A stretch of DNA of 64,000 nt from an uncultured Lachnospiraceae bacterium (GCA_910585295.1 CAJUDE010000050.1:5512-69511), one strand, 5' to 3'; positions 34,342 through 45,195 are shown, counted from the stretch's first letter. Notes: generated by a model not told the origin, from the letters alone. Numbers and translations: made by a program.

Positions 34342-37300
34342 ATGAGAGGATTGAAAAAAAGTATCAGCTTGGTTACGGCAGCAGCTCTTTTTCTGACGGC
34401 TTTGCCTACAGGCGGAGGCGGGCTTGCCGAAGTGCAGGCGGCTGGAAAAGCAGCGAGTGCAGACGTCAGCGTCAAATTGAACCCTTCGGACGCCTCGCCG
34501 TTTAACGACACAGACGGGGATGGCTTTGGGGAATTTGAAGGCTGGGGAACATCCCTTTGCTGGTGGGCGAACCGTTTGGGGTATGATGAGACTTTGACCC
34601 AGGAAGCCGCAAGGGTTTTCTTTAGCGACGAAGGTTTGGACATGAATATCGGCCGCTATAATGTAGGCGGCGGCGACCATGTGTTTGAACTGGGGGTTGA
34701 GGAATATGGGCTGGAAGGCAGCAGGGCGCCATCCTATTCCGGGACAAACATGAAGGTGGAAAGTCAAACAGCGTTAAAAGATAAAAAATATACTGCTTCG
34801 GACGCCGACCTGGGGATAAGCTCTGGGGGTACCGTAGGGGAATTTAAGAAAATAGGTTGGATCAACAAGCTGGGCGACAGCCCAGGTTCAGGGGATAACC
34901 TTAAATATACAGTGAAAGTGGATAAGGCAGGGGAGTATACCGTGAAGCTTCTGCTATGCCATAATGCAAATACAGACAGAGACGTTGCGGTTAAGGTTGG
35001 CGAACAGGAATATGTGGCAAACAATGAGCAGGTGAAGGCAGGGCAGATTGTCGCTGCGTCCGGCGGGGACCAAACTTTATTTCTAGTAACCTTCCCAAGC
35101 GTGGCGTTAAACGCCGGCGACAACCAGGTCATTGTAGCTGGTAAGAATAACTGGACTTTGGATTTCGTTAAAATGGTAGTGCGCCCCAAAGAGAACGGGC
35201 TGCCAGAAGGGGATAAATATGCCCATTATTCCCATATCCAGCGTTCCGATTCTGTGGTGCCAGGGTACTGTGTGGATGTGACAGAAATAGACGTTTCCAC
35301 CCATGACCTTGCTTACTATGAGGAAAAATTTACAAGGGTGGACATTGACAGCGGCTATGCATGGAATTACGACTGGGATGCAGACGCAAACCAGATGAAT
35401 ATATTGAAAGCGGCAATGGCTGCAAGCGGGGAAGACTTTATTGCAGAGGCATTCTCCAATTCACCGCCTTATTTTATGACTTACAGCGGGTGCAGCTCAG
35501 GGAATACAGATTCCAGCAAGAACAACCTGCGTTCTGACTGCTATGAGGCATTTGCCTCCTATATGGCGGACGTCATTGTACATTGGGCGAAAGAAGGGGT
35601 TGTGAACTTCCAAAGCGCTACGCCGATGAATGAGCCGGCAACCAGCTATTGGGGCGCAAACAGCAACAAGCAGGAAGGGTGCCATTTTGACCCAGGCGCG
35701 TCCCAGTCTAAGATTATTGTATTGATGAAACAAGAATTAGACCGCCAGGCAGCCGAGATGGAAGAAGGCGCTGCAAAAACAACAATTGAGAATATGATCT
35801 ATTCTGGGTCGGATGAAACAAGCATTGACGACGCCATCACTTCTTACAATGCCATGACAACAGAGGCGAAAAATGCCATCAGCAGGATTGATACCCATAC
35901 ATACGGCGGCTCCAAACGTACAGAGTTGAGCAAGCTGGCGCAGAAGGCAGGCAAGAACCTGTGGATGTCCGAGGTAGACGGGGCATATACCGCAGGCTCA
36001 GGTGCAGGCGAAATGACCGCAGCCCTTGGGTTGGCGGAACGGATTATGAAAGACTTAAACGGCATGCGCTGTTCCGCATGGATTCTCTGGAATGCTGTGG
36101 ACATGAACGTGGATGCAGAGAATAAATGGGACAAAGACGACCTAAATGCATTGGGTTGGGATTCCAAAGTAAACAGTGGTTATTGGGGGATCGCGATTGG
36201 CGACCACAATAACAAAGAAATTGTACTGACCAAAAAATACGATGCGTTTGGCCAGTTCTCCAGGTATATCCGCCCAGGGTACTCCCTGATTGCCACAGAC
36301 AATGCCAACACATTGGCGGCTTACGACCCGAAGGGGAAGAAAGTGGTTGTTGTTGCAATGAACAAGACAGGCAATGACCAGACATGGAAATTTGATTTGG
36401 GCGCTTTTGAGACGATGGGTGAGGATATTGAAGCGTACCGTACTTGCGTGGGCGAACGTTGGGAAGACGTATCCATGGCAACTGTGAACCCAAATGCAGA
36501 CAATAGCTTCACAGCCAACTTGGCTGCAAACTCCATTGTCACCTATGTGATCCCAGATGTGAAATTTGACAAAGAAAAAGCAGACGAAGAGGCAGAGGAA
36601 GACGCTGCAAATAAGGCAGAGCAGGAAGCGGAAGAAGCGGCAGAGGAAAAGCTCCAACAGGAAATTGCAGAGTCTATGGAAGCTGACCTGGAAGAGATTG
36701 CATTGACTTCTGATATGGTGACCGGAAGCGACCCATGGAATAATGACCAGACGAATGGCGTCCAGAATGTAGTGGATGGAGATTATGGCACATTCTTTGA
36801 CGGCGTTGGCAATGGATATGTGCAGATTGATTTAGGAAGCCAGAAGACCATTGCAGCAGTTGGGTATGCCCCTAGAAGCGGTTATACAGACAGATGTGTG
36901 GACGCGTCCTTCTATGGCTCCAATGATGGGTCTGCATGGGAGAAGCTATATACCATTACAGAAACACCAACCGCTGGTTCCATTACCCGCGCTTATGCAA
37001 TGCAGTTTGAAAATACAACGCCAACTTACCAATATATTAAGTATGCGGTTCCAGAAGGGGAAGGCTATAATTGCAATATTGCAGAGATTAAGCTGTATAA
37101 GTTAAAAGAAGGCGCCTCCCTTCCAGAATTTCCAGATACCTTGGAAAAACTGATTGCCTACTGTGAGAAACAGACCCAGGGGAAGAATTATTCCGAAGCC
37201 AGCAAGCAGAGGTATGATACGGCAATGGCGGAAGCCAAGAAAGCCGTTGCGGACAATGCGGACGATACGGCAAAAACAGCGGCAAGGAAGAAGCTTCTGT

Positions 37301-40272
37301 TGGCATACCAGAGCTTATCTATTTTCAACACCTCATTTACTGGCGTGAACGGGGATGTAATGTATGATACCAATGGCAAGGTAATCCAGGCCCATGGCGG
37401 GCAGATTCAGCAGCTTGAAGTAAATGGGAAGAAGAAATGGTATTGGATTGGCGAGGACAAGACGAATGATTACCGTCCATGCCCAGGGATCCATATGTAT
37501 TCTTCCGATGACTTATATAACTGGGACGACGAAGGGGTTGTGCTGAAAACAGCAAAGACTTATGAAGAGTTCCTGACCGATGAATATTTTACAAACCTTT
37601 ATAGTGACTTAACAACAGAAGAAGAGAAGAAGAGGGTATTCACTGATATTTGGCAGGGCGAATCCTCCGATGAAGGGTGCGTCATTGAACGCCCGAAGAT
37701 GCTTTATAACGACAAAACAGGGAAATATGTGATTTGGTTCCATGCAGACGGGCAAGACCCATTTGGCTCTGGCGGCGGCAATTACGCCAAGGCAAAGGCT
37801 GGCGTGGCAATTTCAGACAGCCCAACCGGGCCTTACAAATTGTTAGGCAGCTACCTGCTGAACTATGACCCGGACGCAAGCCATGGCTTTGACGGCGACG
37901 TAGGCGGGCATGTCCGCGACATGAACCTGTTTAAAGATGACGACGGCACGGGTTATGTTATGTACTCTTCCGATGGGAATGAGACCATGCACATTGCGAA
38001 ATTGAATGATGAATTTACCAATGTGGCGCAGCCAGACAATTCCCAGGCAGTGCAGGGCGTGGACTTCACCAGGAACTTTGTAGGGGAATCCAGGGAAGCC
38101 CCGGCAATGTTTAAGTATAAGGATAAGTATTACCTTGTGACTTCCGGGTGTACCGGATGGAACCCGAACCCGGCGCGGTATGCGGTGGCAGACCACCCAT
38201 TAGGGCCGTGGACTATGGTGGGCGACCCATGTACCGATGAAGAAAGCAACACTACATACCATACACAGAGCACATGCGTATTCCCAGTAGATGCAGAGGC
38301 AGGGAAATTTATTTACATGGGCGACCGATGGAAAAATAGTGAAGTGCCAGAAAATGGGCCGGGGACATTGAAAGATTCCCGTTATGTATGGCTTCCAGTA
38401 GAATTTATTGGGGATGGCCAGATTGCGCTGCGGCGGTATTCTGACTGGACTTTAGAAGACTTAGAAGGCAAAGGGATGATGGAAATCATAACCGAGCTGC
38501 CAGATACCATTGGGACAATCGGGGAAACCATAACCGCATTGCCAGACGTAATAGAAGTAAAGACCCCAGACGGAGGGACCAAGAAAGTAGACGTGGAGTG
38601 GACCATCCCTACCAGCCTTTCTTGGAATACCATTGGGCCTGTAACCATTGAAGGCGTGATTAAAAATGGGGAGCAGGAGCAGAAGATACAGCACACGGTA
38701 TCAGTGGTAAATGAGAACACCGTTTATTTCTTTGACTCAACTGCAGAGGAATCTGCTTATTTAGAGACAGTAAAAGCAAAGCTTGGGGATAAGCTGCGCA
38801 ACAAAGCGCCAGACCAGGCGTATACCACAGAGAACCATGCCGGGTTCGCCGGGGTGATGGACGTGGATGTAGGGACGAAATCTGCAGGCTCTGGCATTTA
38901 TGACCGGGGATATTATGCAAAAGGCAATAAAAACATTGACTATGCCTTTGATTTGGAGGCAGGCTCCTACACGGTAATTACTGGATACCAGGAATGGTGG
39001 AATACGGCGAGGGCTACCAAAGTTTCCGTACTATCCACCGGGGAGCAGGAGGAAGAACTGGCTTCCACAGAGTTTACCTTGGCAAAGACAGACACAAGCC
39101 GCCAGGAATCTGTGAAGTTTAGGCTGAAAGAAGCAGGGAAAGTCATTGTAAGGGTAAGCAAGACAGGAAGCCCTGACCCAGTATTAAGCTGGATTGCAAT
39201 GCTGCAGAATGGCAAGTCAGGGGACGACCTTGCCAATAAGGAAGCGTTGAACAAGGTATTGGAAGATGTCAAAGCCCTTGACAAAGGAATCTACACATCC
39301 GCTAGCTGGAAGGAATTCCAGAACTTCTACAAAGGGATAGAGCAAGACGCCCTTGCCCTGAAAGAGGACCCAGGGGCGACCCAGGGCGAAGTGGATACCA
39401 TTGTGGCGCAGATAGAGCAGGCGATGAAGCTGCTGGTGAAGAATAAGACTGTCCTGGAGAATGGGATTGAGGACAATCAGGTGCCGGAGAAAGACAAATC
39501 CAGTTATACAGATGCAAGCTGGAAGGTTTATGCGGACGCATTGAAACAAGCGCAAGACCTCTTGAAGAAAGACCGGATCCTGGAAAAAGATGTGAAACAG
39601 GCGCTGAAAGCGTTAAGCGATTCCAAAGACAGCCTGGAACTGAAAAAGGAGAAGGTGAAAGACCCAAGCAAGCCAGACGACAGTAAGCCAGTACCAGACA
39701 AACCAGTGAATGGGAAAGCGAACCAGACAATCAGCTACACCAAGAATGTGAAGAAAGCATATGGCGCAAAGCCGTTTATGTTAAACGTTAAACTTACCAA
39801 AGGGAACGGGACGCTGACATACGTAAGTTCCGATAAGAAAGTGGCGACTGTTTCTAAGGCTGGGAAAGTGACAATTAAGGATACAGGCCTTTGCACGATA
39901 ACTGTCACTGCATCCGCCACAAGCAGTTATAATAAGAAGACTGTGAAAATCACCTTAAAGGTAGCGCCGAAAAAAGCGTCGTTAATCAGCGTGAAGGCAG
40001 TGAAAGGCAAAAAGATGCAGGTGAAATGGAAGAAAGACTCAAGGACATCTGGGTATGTAGTTGAGTATTGCCTGAATAAGAAATTTAAATCTGGCGTGAA
40101 GAGGTACCGGGTGATGAACCAAAAGGCAACCTCCACGACCATCAAGGGGCTGAAAAAAGGCAAGAAATATTATGTACGTGTACGTTACTATAAGGTTGTG
40201 CATCAGAAAGATGGAACATTTATGATTCCTGGCGAATGGAGCAATGTAAAAGCCAGTGGCAAAATAAAATAA
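34342..40272 (+). CDS. Secreted two-enzyme arabinogalactanase (GH30 + GH43) with binding modules
   Basis: 1976 residues, signal peptide about 1-34. A GH30 endo-beta-1,6-galactanase-like domain spans about 45-740, with acid/base Glu431 (TPMNEPATSYWG) and nucleophile Glu544 (WMSEVDGAY). A CBM35-like module (about 130-285) is inserted in it. A Glu-rich coil follows (741-785), then an F5/8C-type CBM32 (785-925), a FIVAR helical repeat (930-995) and a GH43 domain (1000-1375) most like exo-beta-1,3-galactanases of subfamily 24. An Ig-like module, another CBM-like domain and two FIVAR repeats precede a Lys-rich Ig/FN3 tail (about 1830-1976). The pair of activities would strip the 1,6 side chains and 1,3 backbone of type II arabinogalactan. 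Start: AAGGAG 10 nt before ATG. Confidence 0.9.
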   Translation: MRGLKKSISLVTAAALFLTALPTGGGGLAEVQAAGKAASADVSVKLNPSDASPFNDTDGDGFGEFEGWGTSLCWWANRLGYDETLTQEAARVFFSDEGLDMNIGRYNVGGGDHVFELGVEEYGLEGSRAPSYSGTNMKVESQTALKDKKYTASDADLGISSGGTVGEFKKIGWINKLGDSPGSGDNLKYTVKVDKAGEYTVKLLLCHNANTDRDVAVKVGEQEYVANNEQVKAGQIVAASGGDQTLFLVTFPSVALNAGDNQVIVAGKNNWTLDFVKMVVRPKENGLPEGDKYAHYSHIQRSDSVVPGYCVDVTEIDVSTHDLAYYEEKFTRVDIDSGYAWNYDWDADANQMNILKAAMAASGEDFIAEAFSNSPPYFMTYSGCSSGNTDSSKNNLRSDCYEAFASYMADVIVHWAKEGVVNFQSATPMNEPATSYWGANSNKQEGCHFDPGASQSKIIVLMKQELDRQAAEMEEGAAKTTIENMIYSGSDETSIDDAITSYNAMTTEAKNAISRIDTHTYGGSKRTELSKLAQKAGKNLWMSEVDGAYTAGSGAGEMTAALGLAERIMKDLNGMRCSAWILWNAVDMNVDAENKWDKDDLNALGWDSKVNSGYWGIAIGDHNNKEIVLTKKYDAFGQFSRYIRPGYSLIATDNANTLAAYDPKGKKVVVVAMNKTGNDQTWKFDLGAFETMGEDIEAYRTCVGERWEDVSMATVNPNADNSFTANLAANSIVTYVIPDVKFDKEKADEEAEEDAANKAEQEAEEAAEEKLQQEIAESMEADLEEIALTSDMVTGSDPWNNDQTNGVQNVVDGDYGTFFDGVGNGYVQIDLGSQKTIAAVGYAPRSGYTDRCVDASFYGSNDGSAWEKLYTITETPTAGSITRAYAMQFENTTPTYQYIKYAVPEGEGYNCNIAEIKLYKLKEGASLPEFPDTLEKLIAYCEKQTQGKNYSEASKQRYDTAMAEAKKAVADNADDTAKTAARKKLLLAYQSLSIFNTSFTGVNGDVMYDTNGKVIQAHGGQIQQLEVNGKKKWYWIGEDKTNDYRPCPGIHMYSSDDLYNWDDEGVVLKTAKTYEEFLTDEYFTNLYSDLTTEEEKKRVFTDIWQGESSDEGCVIERPKMLYNDKTGKYVIWFHADGQDPFGSGGGNYAKAKAGVAISDSPTGPYKLLGSYLLNYDPDASHGFDGDVGGHVRDMNLFKDDDGTGYVMYSSDGNETMHIAKLNDEFTNVAQPDNSQAVQGVDFTRNFVGESREAPAMFKYKDKYYLVTSGCTGWNPNPARYAVADHPLGPWTMVGDPCTDEESNTTYHTQSTCVFPVDAEAGKFIYMGDRWKNSEVPENGPGTLKDSRYVWLPVEFIGDGQIALRRYSDWTLEDLEGKGMMEIITELPDTIGTIGETITALPDVIEVKTPDGGTKKVDVEWTIPTSLSWNTIGPVTIEGVIKNGEQEQKIQHTVSVVNENTVYFFDSTAEESAYLETVKAKLGDKLRNKAPDQAYTTENHAGFAGVMDVDVGTKSAGSGIYDRGYYAKGNKNIDYAFDLEAGSYTVITGYQEWWNTARATKVSVLSTGEQEEELASTEFTLAKTDTSRQESVKFRLKEAGKVIVRVSKTGSPDPVLSWIAMLQNGKSGDDLANKEALNKVLEDVKALDKGIYTSASWKEFQNFYKGIEQDALALKEDPGATQGEVDTIVAQIEQAMKLLVKNKTVLENGIEDNQVPEKDKSSYTDASWKVYADALKQAQDLLKKDRILEKDVKQALKALSDSKDSLELKKEKVKDPSKPDDSKPVPDKPVNGKANQTISYTKNVKKAYGAKPFMLNVKLTKGNGTLTYVSSDKKVATVSKAGKVTIKDTGLCTITVTASATSSYNKKTVKITLKVAPKKASLISVKAVKGKKMQVKWKKDSRTSGYVVEYCLNKKFKSGVKRYRVMNQKATSTTIKGLKKGKKYYVRVRYYKVVHQKDGTFMIPGEWSNVKASGKIK

Positions 40273-40360
40273 ATTTGGGAGCAAATAGGGCGGCGCCGCC
40301 GCCCAGCTTCCAGATATTCTGGCAGAACTGCATGGCACAGTGAAGAAAGGAAGAAAATAT

Positions 40361-43300
40361 ATGGGTAAGAGAAGATGGAAATCAGAGCTTTCCCTTGTTT
40401 TGGCAGCGGCGCTGGCAGCAGGCAGCATGGCGTATGCTACCCCAATGACGCTGCAGGCTGCAACTGGCGCGCGGACAGAAGGGACAACAGAGGCGGGCGA
40501 TGCAGCGGAAATAAGCGGGAATGCCTGGTATATAGACGCGGCAAATGGGAATGACAAAAATGACGGCAAGTCCCCAGAGACAGCATGGAAGACCTTAAAA
40601 AAATTAAAGCTCTTACGCTTAAAGGCAGGGGAGAAAGTGCTGCTAAAGGCAGGCTGCACCTGGAATGGGGAAAAGCTGATGCTGGTAGAGGCAGAAGGAA
40701 CCCCGGAAAACCCTGTGGTCCTTGGCAGGTATGGGGAGGGGGACGACCCTGTAATCAATGGCCAGGGAAGCCCATGGCTGGATATGGAGAGCGCAAGCAG
40801 CCTGAAGAAAGAGGATGTGGCGGCAGTCCATATCAAGAATTCTAAGTATATTACGGTTCAGAACCTGGAGGTCACAAACTGGGAAAATGACAGCAGCGAC
40901 TTGATGGGGGAAACTGGGAACCAGAATAAAGACGTACATAAAAATCCCACAGGCAGGGCTATTTTGTATGACCAGAGCAAGAAAATGCTTACGGGCATCC
41001 TGGTAGAGAACCGCGACGCAGGCGACTTGCCAGGCGTGGTCATTAAGGATAATTATGTCCACGACGTCAATGGCTATATGTCCCAGAATGGGAAAGAAGG
41101 CGACAAAAAAGGTTCCGGCGGGATTATGGCGCTGGTAACTGGAGGTAAAACGGAGTCTTATTTTACAGATTTAAAGATTACTGGCAATAAAGTAGAAAAA
41201 GTCTGCCATGAGGCTATTTATATGGAGAGCTGCTGGGCAGCCCGCAAGTTAGTGGGCGGCGCGGGAAGCCAGCAGGCAGGGAGCCTCAAATGGGTTGGAT
41301 GGCCAAACGTATATGTGGCGCATAACTATGTGAATGACGTGGCTGGCGATGGCATTGTGCTAATCAATGCAGACGGCGGCGTGGCAGAGCACAACCTTGT
41401 GACAAAGAGCGCCAGCGAGGATTGGTATTATGGCAGGAACCCAGCCCATGCGGCAATCTGGATGTGGGACTGCAATAATGTGACCATGCAGTACAACGAA
41501 GCTGGTTACACGGAAAGCACCCAGGACGGAATGGCGTTTGACTGTGATTACGGCAACCAAAACGTGATGTACCAGTATAACTACAGCCATGACAACAAAG
41601 GCGGGTTCTGGATGGCATGCCCAGGGCCTTACTATACCGTGAACGCTGTTGTCCGCTATAATGTCAGCGTAAACGACGGGCTGTTTGACGGCTCGCGTAT
41701 TATCCATGTAGGGGAAGACGGAAGTATCGGGAACCAGGTGTACAATAACACAATGTTCTGGAAGGGCGGATATGAGATCCGTGCGGTAGAGCAAGGAAGC
41801 TGGATTAACACTGGTCAGAAAGGGGAGACCAGCGGAACCGATATTTTTAACAATATTTTCTGTGGCGACAGCGTGATGTTTACAAATAATGAGGGCATCC
41901 GTTATGACAACAACTGTGTCTGGGGCAGCGGCAAAGACCTGTATCCTGTAGAGGAAGACGGCAATGCGGTATTGGCAGACCCCAAATTTACAGACACGTT
42001 AGGCTATACCGCAGGGGCTTTTGCAATGACGGCAGAAGGCGGCAAGGTAACCCTTGGGGCTGCCGATGGGTTTAAGCTGCAGGACGGCTCCCCTTGCATC
42101 AACGCGGCGAGGGATTACCTGCCAGTGCCAAACGAAACCTTTGATGCAGTAAAAGATGAGACAGACCCAGTAACGACCCATATTACGCTGGAATACAAAG
42201 ATTACGAAGGAAATACAGTGCCTAATGGCTCAGAGGGCAGCAGGAGCATGGATATTGGGGCGTTCCAGTATCAGGGTGAAATGTCTGTAAAAGATACCGA
42301 TAAATCTAAGCTCCAAAGCCTCGTGGACGTAGTATCTTCCTATAAAGCAGAAGATTATACGGCCGAGACATGGCAGGGTTTTGAGAGCGCATTGGAGAAA
42401 GGGAAACAAATCTTGGAAGACGCTACGGTCAGCCAGGAAGCAGTGGACTCTGCAGAGAGTAAGCTGAAACAGGCAGTGGCAGGGCTGAAGCCTGCAGGTT
42501 CTGTCCGTCCAGGAACGCCGGAAGAAGACAATGTGTTGAAAAATGCAGGGGAAGCTATCCGCGATAACTCTGGGTTTGAGACCACGACAACAGACTGGGG
42601 CGTATGGCATAGCGTTGTAGAAGTGACAAAGGAAAAATTCCAGGCAGGGCATAGCAGCCTGAAAGTTGCGTTGGATGAAGAAAATACATCCGGCTCTTCG
42701 GAACTTGGCAATGTGCCAGTGCAGCCATCTACAACTTATATCTTTGAAGGCTGGATTGACGCCGGGGAAGAAAATGCTTCCAACATTAAAATGGAAGCAA
42801 AACACCACCACAATGTGGTAGGCGGGGAGAACGATATTCTGCTGAATAACCAGCCTTTGTCAGCGATTGCCCAAGGAGAGGCTGTAGATGGATGGCAGAA
42901 GTTCCATATGGAATTCACCACCCAAGAATACGATAAGGTCAGCGTGAGCATTAACTTGGAAAATACTACGGGGCCTGTGCATCTGGATGAAGTAGTGATC
43001 TACCCCACCCAGGTAAATGTGGAAATGCCTGTGATAGACAAGGCGGCATTGGAAGAAGCCCTTGCCCTTGTGCCGGATGGGGAAGAAGCGGATTATACGG
43101 CAGCTTCCTGGAAAGCATATCAGGATGCAGCGGCAGCGGCTGAGTTGGCACGGGTGGATATTTCCCTGACACAAGAAGATGTGAACCAGAGGGCGTCCGC
43201 ACTGCAGGAAGCATATAATGCTTTAACAGAGAGAGGCAATAAATATGCGTTGAAAGGCGTTTATAGTTATTGCTCCACATGGAAGCGGGAGGATTACCTG

Positions 43301-44119
43301 GCAGATGGATGGGCGGCATTCCAGACAGCCCTAAAAGCGGCAAAAGATGTGCTGGATAATGAAGACGCCCTTCAGGCGGAGGTGGATACGGCGCGTGAAA
43401 ATCTGGTAAAGGCGAGGGATGCTTTACAGGAAATCCAAAAGGAAGGCGTGGCCCCGACTCCAACACCGACCCCAACACCAGGTACAACTCCAACCCCGGC
43501 GCCAGGAGAGACCCCAACACCGACCCCAGGGCCGCAGGATCCAGTGGAGAAAAAAGGCCAGAAGATTTCATACACTTCTTCTTATAAAAAAACATTTGGG
43601 GCCAAAGCATTTAAATTGAATGCAAAAGTGACAGAAGGGGACGGCGCGTTAAGCTATAAATCTTCTGATAAAAAAGTTGCAACTGTTAAGGACGGCAAGG
43701 TGACGATTAAAGGTACCGGGGTTTGCACCATCACTATTACGGCAAAAGAGACAGATGCCTATAAGGAGAAATCTGTAAAAGTGACTGTGAAGGTCAGCCC
43801 GAAAAAGGTAACCATCAAGAGCATTAAATCCTTGTCAGGAAAGAAAATGAAGGTGACTTGGATGCGGACGGCGCAAGCTTCTGGATATGAAGTGCAGTAC
43901 AGCCTGGATAAGAAATTTAAGTCCAAGGTAGGGAAGGTATCTGTTGCAGACCCATCCTCTTCAAGCATTAAGAAGATTAGCACAAAGAACACTACGATTA
44001 AAAAGTTGAAAAAAGGCAAGAAGTATTATGTCAGGGTACGCGCATACAAGACAGTAGATAAGAAGGCCAAGCTCAATGGGGCATGGAGCGCGGTAAAGAC
44101 AAGTAAAAAGATAAAATAG
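40361..44119 (+). CDS. Secreted parallel beta-helix protein with CBM, FIVAR and surface tail
   Basis: 1252 residues from the ATG at 40361 (AAAGGAAG 8 nt upstream). An in-frame GTG at 40340 would leave that site unused. A signal peptide ends near AAALAAGSMAYA/LQAA. A right-handed beta-helix covers about 50-640 (WYIDAANGNDKNDGKSPETAW start, many N-x-V/I turns such as NNVTMQYNEAGY). This fold serves lyases and some glycosidases; no catalytic set could be assigned. A FIVAR repeat, a CBM4/9-like domain (about 725-890), two more FIVAR repeats, a PTPTP-rich linker (about 1040-1070) and a Lys-rich Ig-like/FN3 tail follow. The tail is homologous to that of the upstream enzyme. GC-rich hairpins lie at 40288-40304 between the genes. 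It probably acts on the same plant glycan. Confidence 0.85.
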   Translation: MGKRRWKSELSLVLAAALAAGSMAYATPMTLQAATGARTEGTTEAGDAAEISGNAWYIDAANGNDKNDGKSPETAWKTLKKLKLLRLKAGEKVLLKAGCTWNGEKLMLVEAEGTPENPVVLGRYGEGDDPVINGQGSPWLDMESASSLKKEDVAAVHIKNSKYITVQNLEVTNWENDSSDLMGETGNQNKDVHKNPTGRAILYDQSKKMLTGILVENRDAGDLPGVVIKDNYVHDVNGYMSQNGKEGDKKGSGGIMALVTGGKTESYFTDLKITGNKVEKVCHEAIYMESCWAARKLVGGAGSQQAGSLKWVGWPNVYVAHNYVNDVAGDGIVLINADGGVAEHNLVTKSASEDWYYGRNPAHAAIWMWDCNNVTMQYNEAGYTESTQDGMAFDCDYGNQNVMYQYNYSHDNKGGFWMACPGPYYTVNAVVRYNVSVNDGLFDGSRIIHVGEDGSIGNQVYNNTMFWKGGYEIRAVEQGSWINTGQKGETSGTDIFNNIFCGDSVMFTNNEGIRYDNNCVWGSGKDLYPVEEDGNAVLADPKFTDTLGYTAGAFAMTAEGGKVTLGAADGFKLQDGSPCINAARDYLPVPNETFDAVKDETDPVTTHITLEYKDYEGNTVPNGSEGSRSMDIGAFQYQGEMSVKDTDKSKLQSLVDVVSSYKAEDYTAETWQGFESALEKGKQILEDATVSQEAVDSAESKLKQAVAGLKPAGSVRPGTPEEDNVLKNAGEAIRDNSGFETTTTDWGVWHSVVEVTKEKFQAGHSSLKVALDEENTSGSSELGNVPVQPSTTYIFEGWIDAGEENASNIKMEAKHHHNVVGGENDILLNNQPLSAIAQGEAVDGWQKFHMEFTTQEYDKVSVSINLENTTGPVHLDEVVIYPTQVNVEMPVIDKAALEEALALVPDGEEADYTAASWKAYQDAAAAAELARVDISLTQEDVNQRASALQEAYNALTERGNKYALKGVYSYCSTWKREDYLADGWAAFQTALKAAKDVLDNEDALQAEVDTARENLVKARDALQEIQKEGVAPTPTPTPTPGTTPTPAPGETPTPTPGPQDPVEKKGQKISYTSSYKKTFGAKAFKLNAKVTEGDGALSYKSSDKKVATVKDGKVTIKGTGVCTITITAKETDAYKEKSVKVTVKVSPKKVTIKSIKSLSGKKMKVTWMRTAQASGYEVQYSLDKKFKSKVGKVSVADPSSSSIKKISTKNTTIKKLKKGKKYYVRVRAYKTVDKKAKLNGAWSAVKTSKKIK

Positions 44120-44124
44120 CCATT

Positions 44125-45195
44125 ATGGGGAACAGGACAAAGAAAGCAAACAGCCTGGACGCCCAGCCTGCCTTTTGGCAGGCGCCTTGGCGCGGCGTAT
44201 TCTTTGCCGCAGCCTCCTTACTCCTTGCCACAGCTTCAGGCTGCGGCAGGGAGGCAGTGGAGGATAGCGGCACAGTGATGGAAATTGCAGGGTATCCCGT
44301 GGTAAAAGCGGAATACCAGATGGTATTGCGGCAGTACGACGCTGGGGTGAAAGGGAACTACACCACAGAAGAAGCCAATCGGGAAGATTTCTGGACAATG
44401 GACCTGGAAGGCGGGCGCCCTCTTGAACAAGTGATGGAACTTGCCAAAGAGGACTTGACCCATAAAAAGGTCGTGGCAAAGCTTGCAAAAGACGCCGGGA
44501 TTCCAGGGGAGCCAGATTATCTTACCCTTGCAGGGCAAATGGAAAAAGAAGAGAGGGAAACTGGGATGCAGGCTGGGGACGTCACTTACGGCCCCACGTC
44601 CCGTACGCTGGAGGATTATTATACCTACGTATATACAGACCTGGAAGCAAAACTTATGGAAAGCCTGAAAGGAACTTACCAAGTGCCGGAGGAAGAGTTG
44701 AGGCAGCAATACCAGGAAAACCTGGAGCAATACACCAGTGATGTTTCAGTGCGGATGCTGGTTGGGGAAGCAGAGGCAGGCACAGGCTTAGAGCAGGAAG
44801 AACAGGCAGTGGAGGACCTGGCAGGGGAAGTTTCTATGGAAGCCCTGGCAGAGAAATATCCAGACATATCATTCTATGAATTAGAGATGTCCTCCTTGAA
44901 CATGGAAGAGGGCAAATCCGGGGTGTATATGCAGCGGTGGCTGACCGCTTCCTCCATGGAGGAAGGGCAGGTCTGTGAACCGTTCCAGATAGGGGATCAT
45001 TGGCTGGTAATGCGCTGTTTGCAGCGCAAGGAACAGGCAGTGGAGCCTTTTGAGGATATTAAGGGGACATTGGAAGGCGAAGTGCGTACACGGCTGGCAA
45101 GGGAGGAACTTGAAAGGAATATCCAGGAAGCAAAAGTGAGTTTTCGGGAGGAAATATTAGAGCAGGCTGCATTGGAGGCGCTTGGGGCTAATTAA
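44125..45195 (+). CDS. PrsA/SurA-like foldase lipoprotein
   Basis: 356 residues. The N-terminal signal ends in a lipobox, LLATASGC (Cys40), so the protein is predicted to be membrane-anchored outside the cell. After a SurA-N-like helical region (EIAGYPVVKAEYQMVLRQY, and RRVA-like helices) there is a weakly conserved PpiC-like parvulin segment. It ends with GQVCEPFQIGDHWLVMRCLQRKE, the usual last strand of these domains. PrsA-type foldases help exported proteins fold. It sits inside the glycanase operon, 5 bp after the beta-helix gene, without a good ribosome binding site, so translation is probably coupled. It is likely a dedicated chaperone for the giant enzymes on either side. Confidence 0.75.
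   Translation: MGNRTKKANSLDAQPAFWQAPWRGVFFAAASLLLATASGCGREAVEDSGTVMEIAGYPVVKAEYQMVLRQYDAGVKGNYTTEEANREDFWTMDLEGGRPLEQVMELAKEDLTHKKVVAKLAKDAGIPGEPDYLTLAGQMEKEERETGMQAGDVTYGPTSRTLEDYYTYVYTDLEAKLMESLKGTYQVPEEELRQQYQENLEQYTSDVSVRMLVGEAEAGTGLEQEEQAVEDLAGEVSMEALAEKYPDISFYELEMSSLNMEEGKSGVYMQRWLTASSMEEGQVCEPFQIGDHWLVMRCLQRKEQAVEPFEDIKGTLEGEVRTRLAREELERNIQEAKVSFREEILEQAALEALGAN

Noticed and set aside
43455..43545. Short repeated CCAACACC-type units that could look like a CRISPR array
   Set aside because: They encode the Pro/Thr linker of a surface protein in frame and have no spacers.
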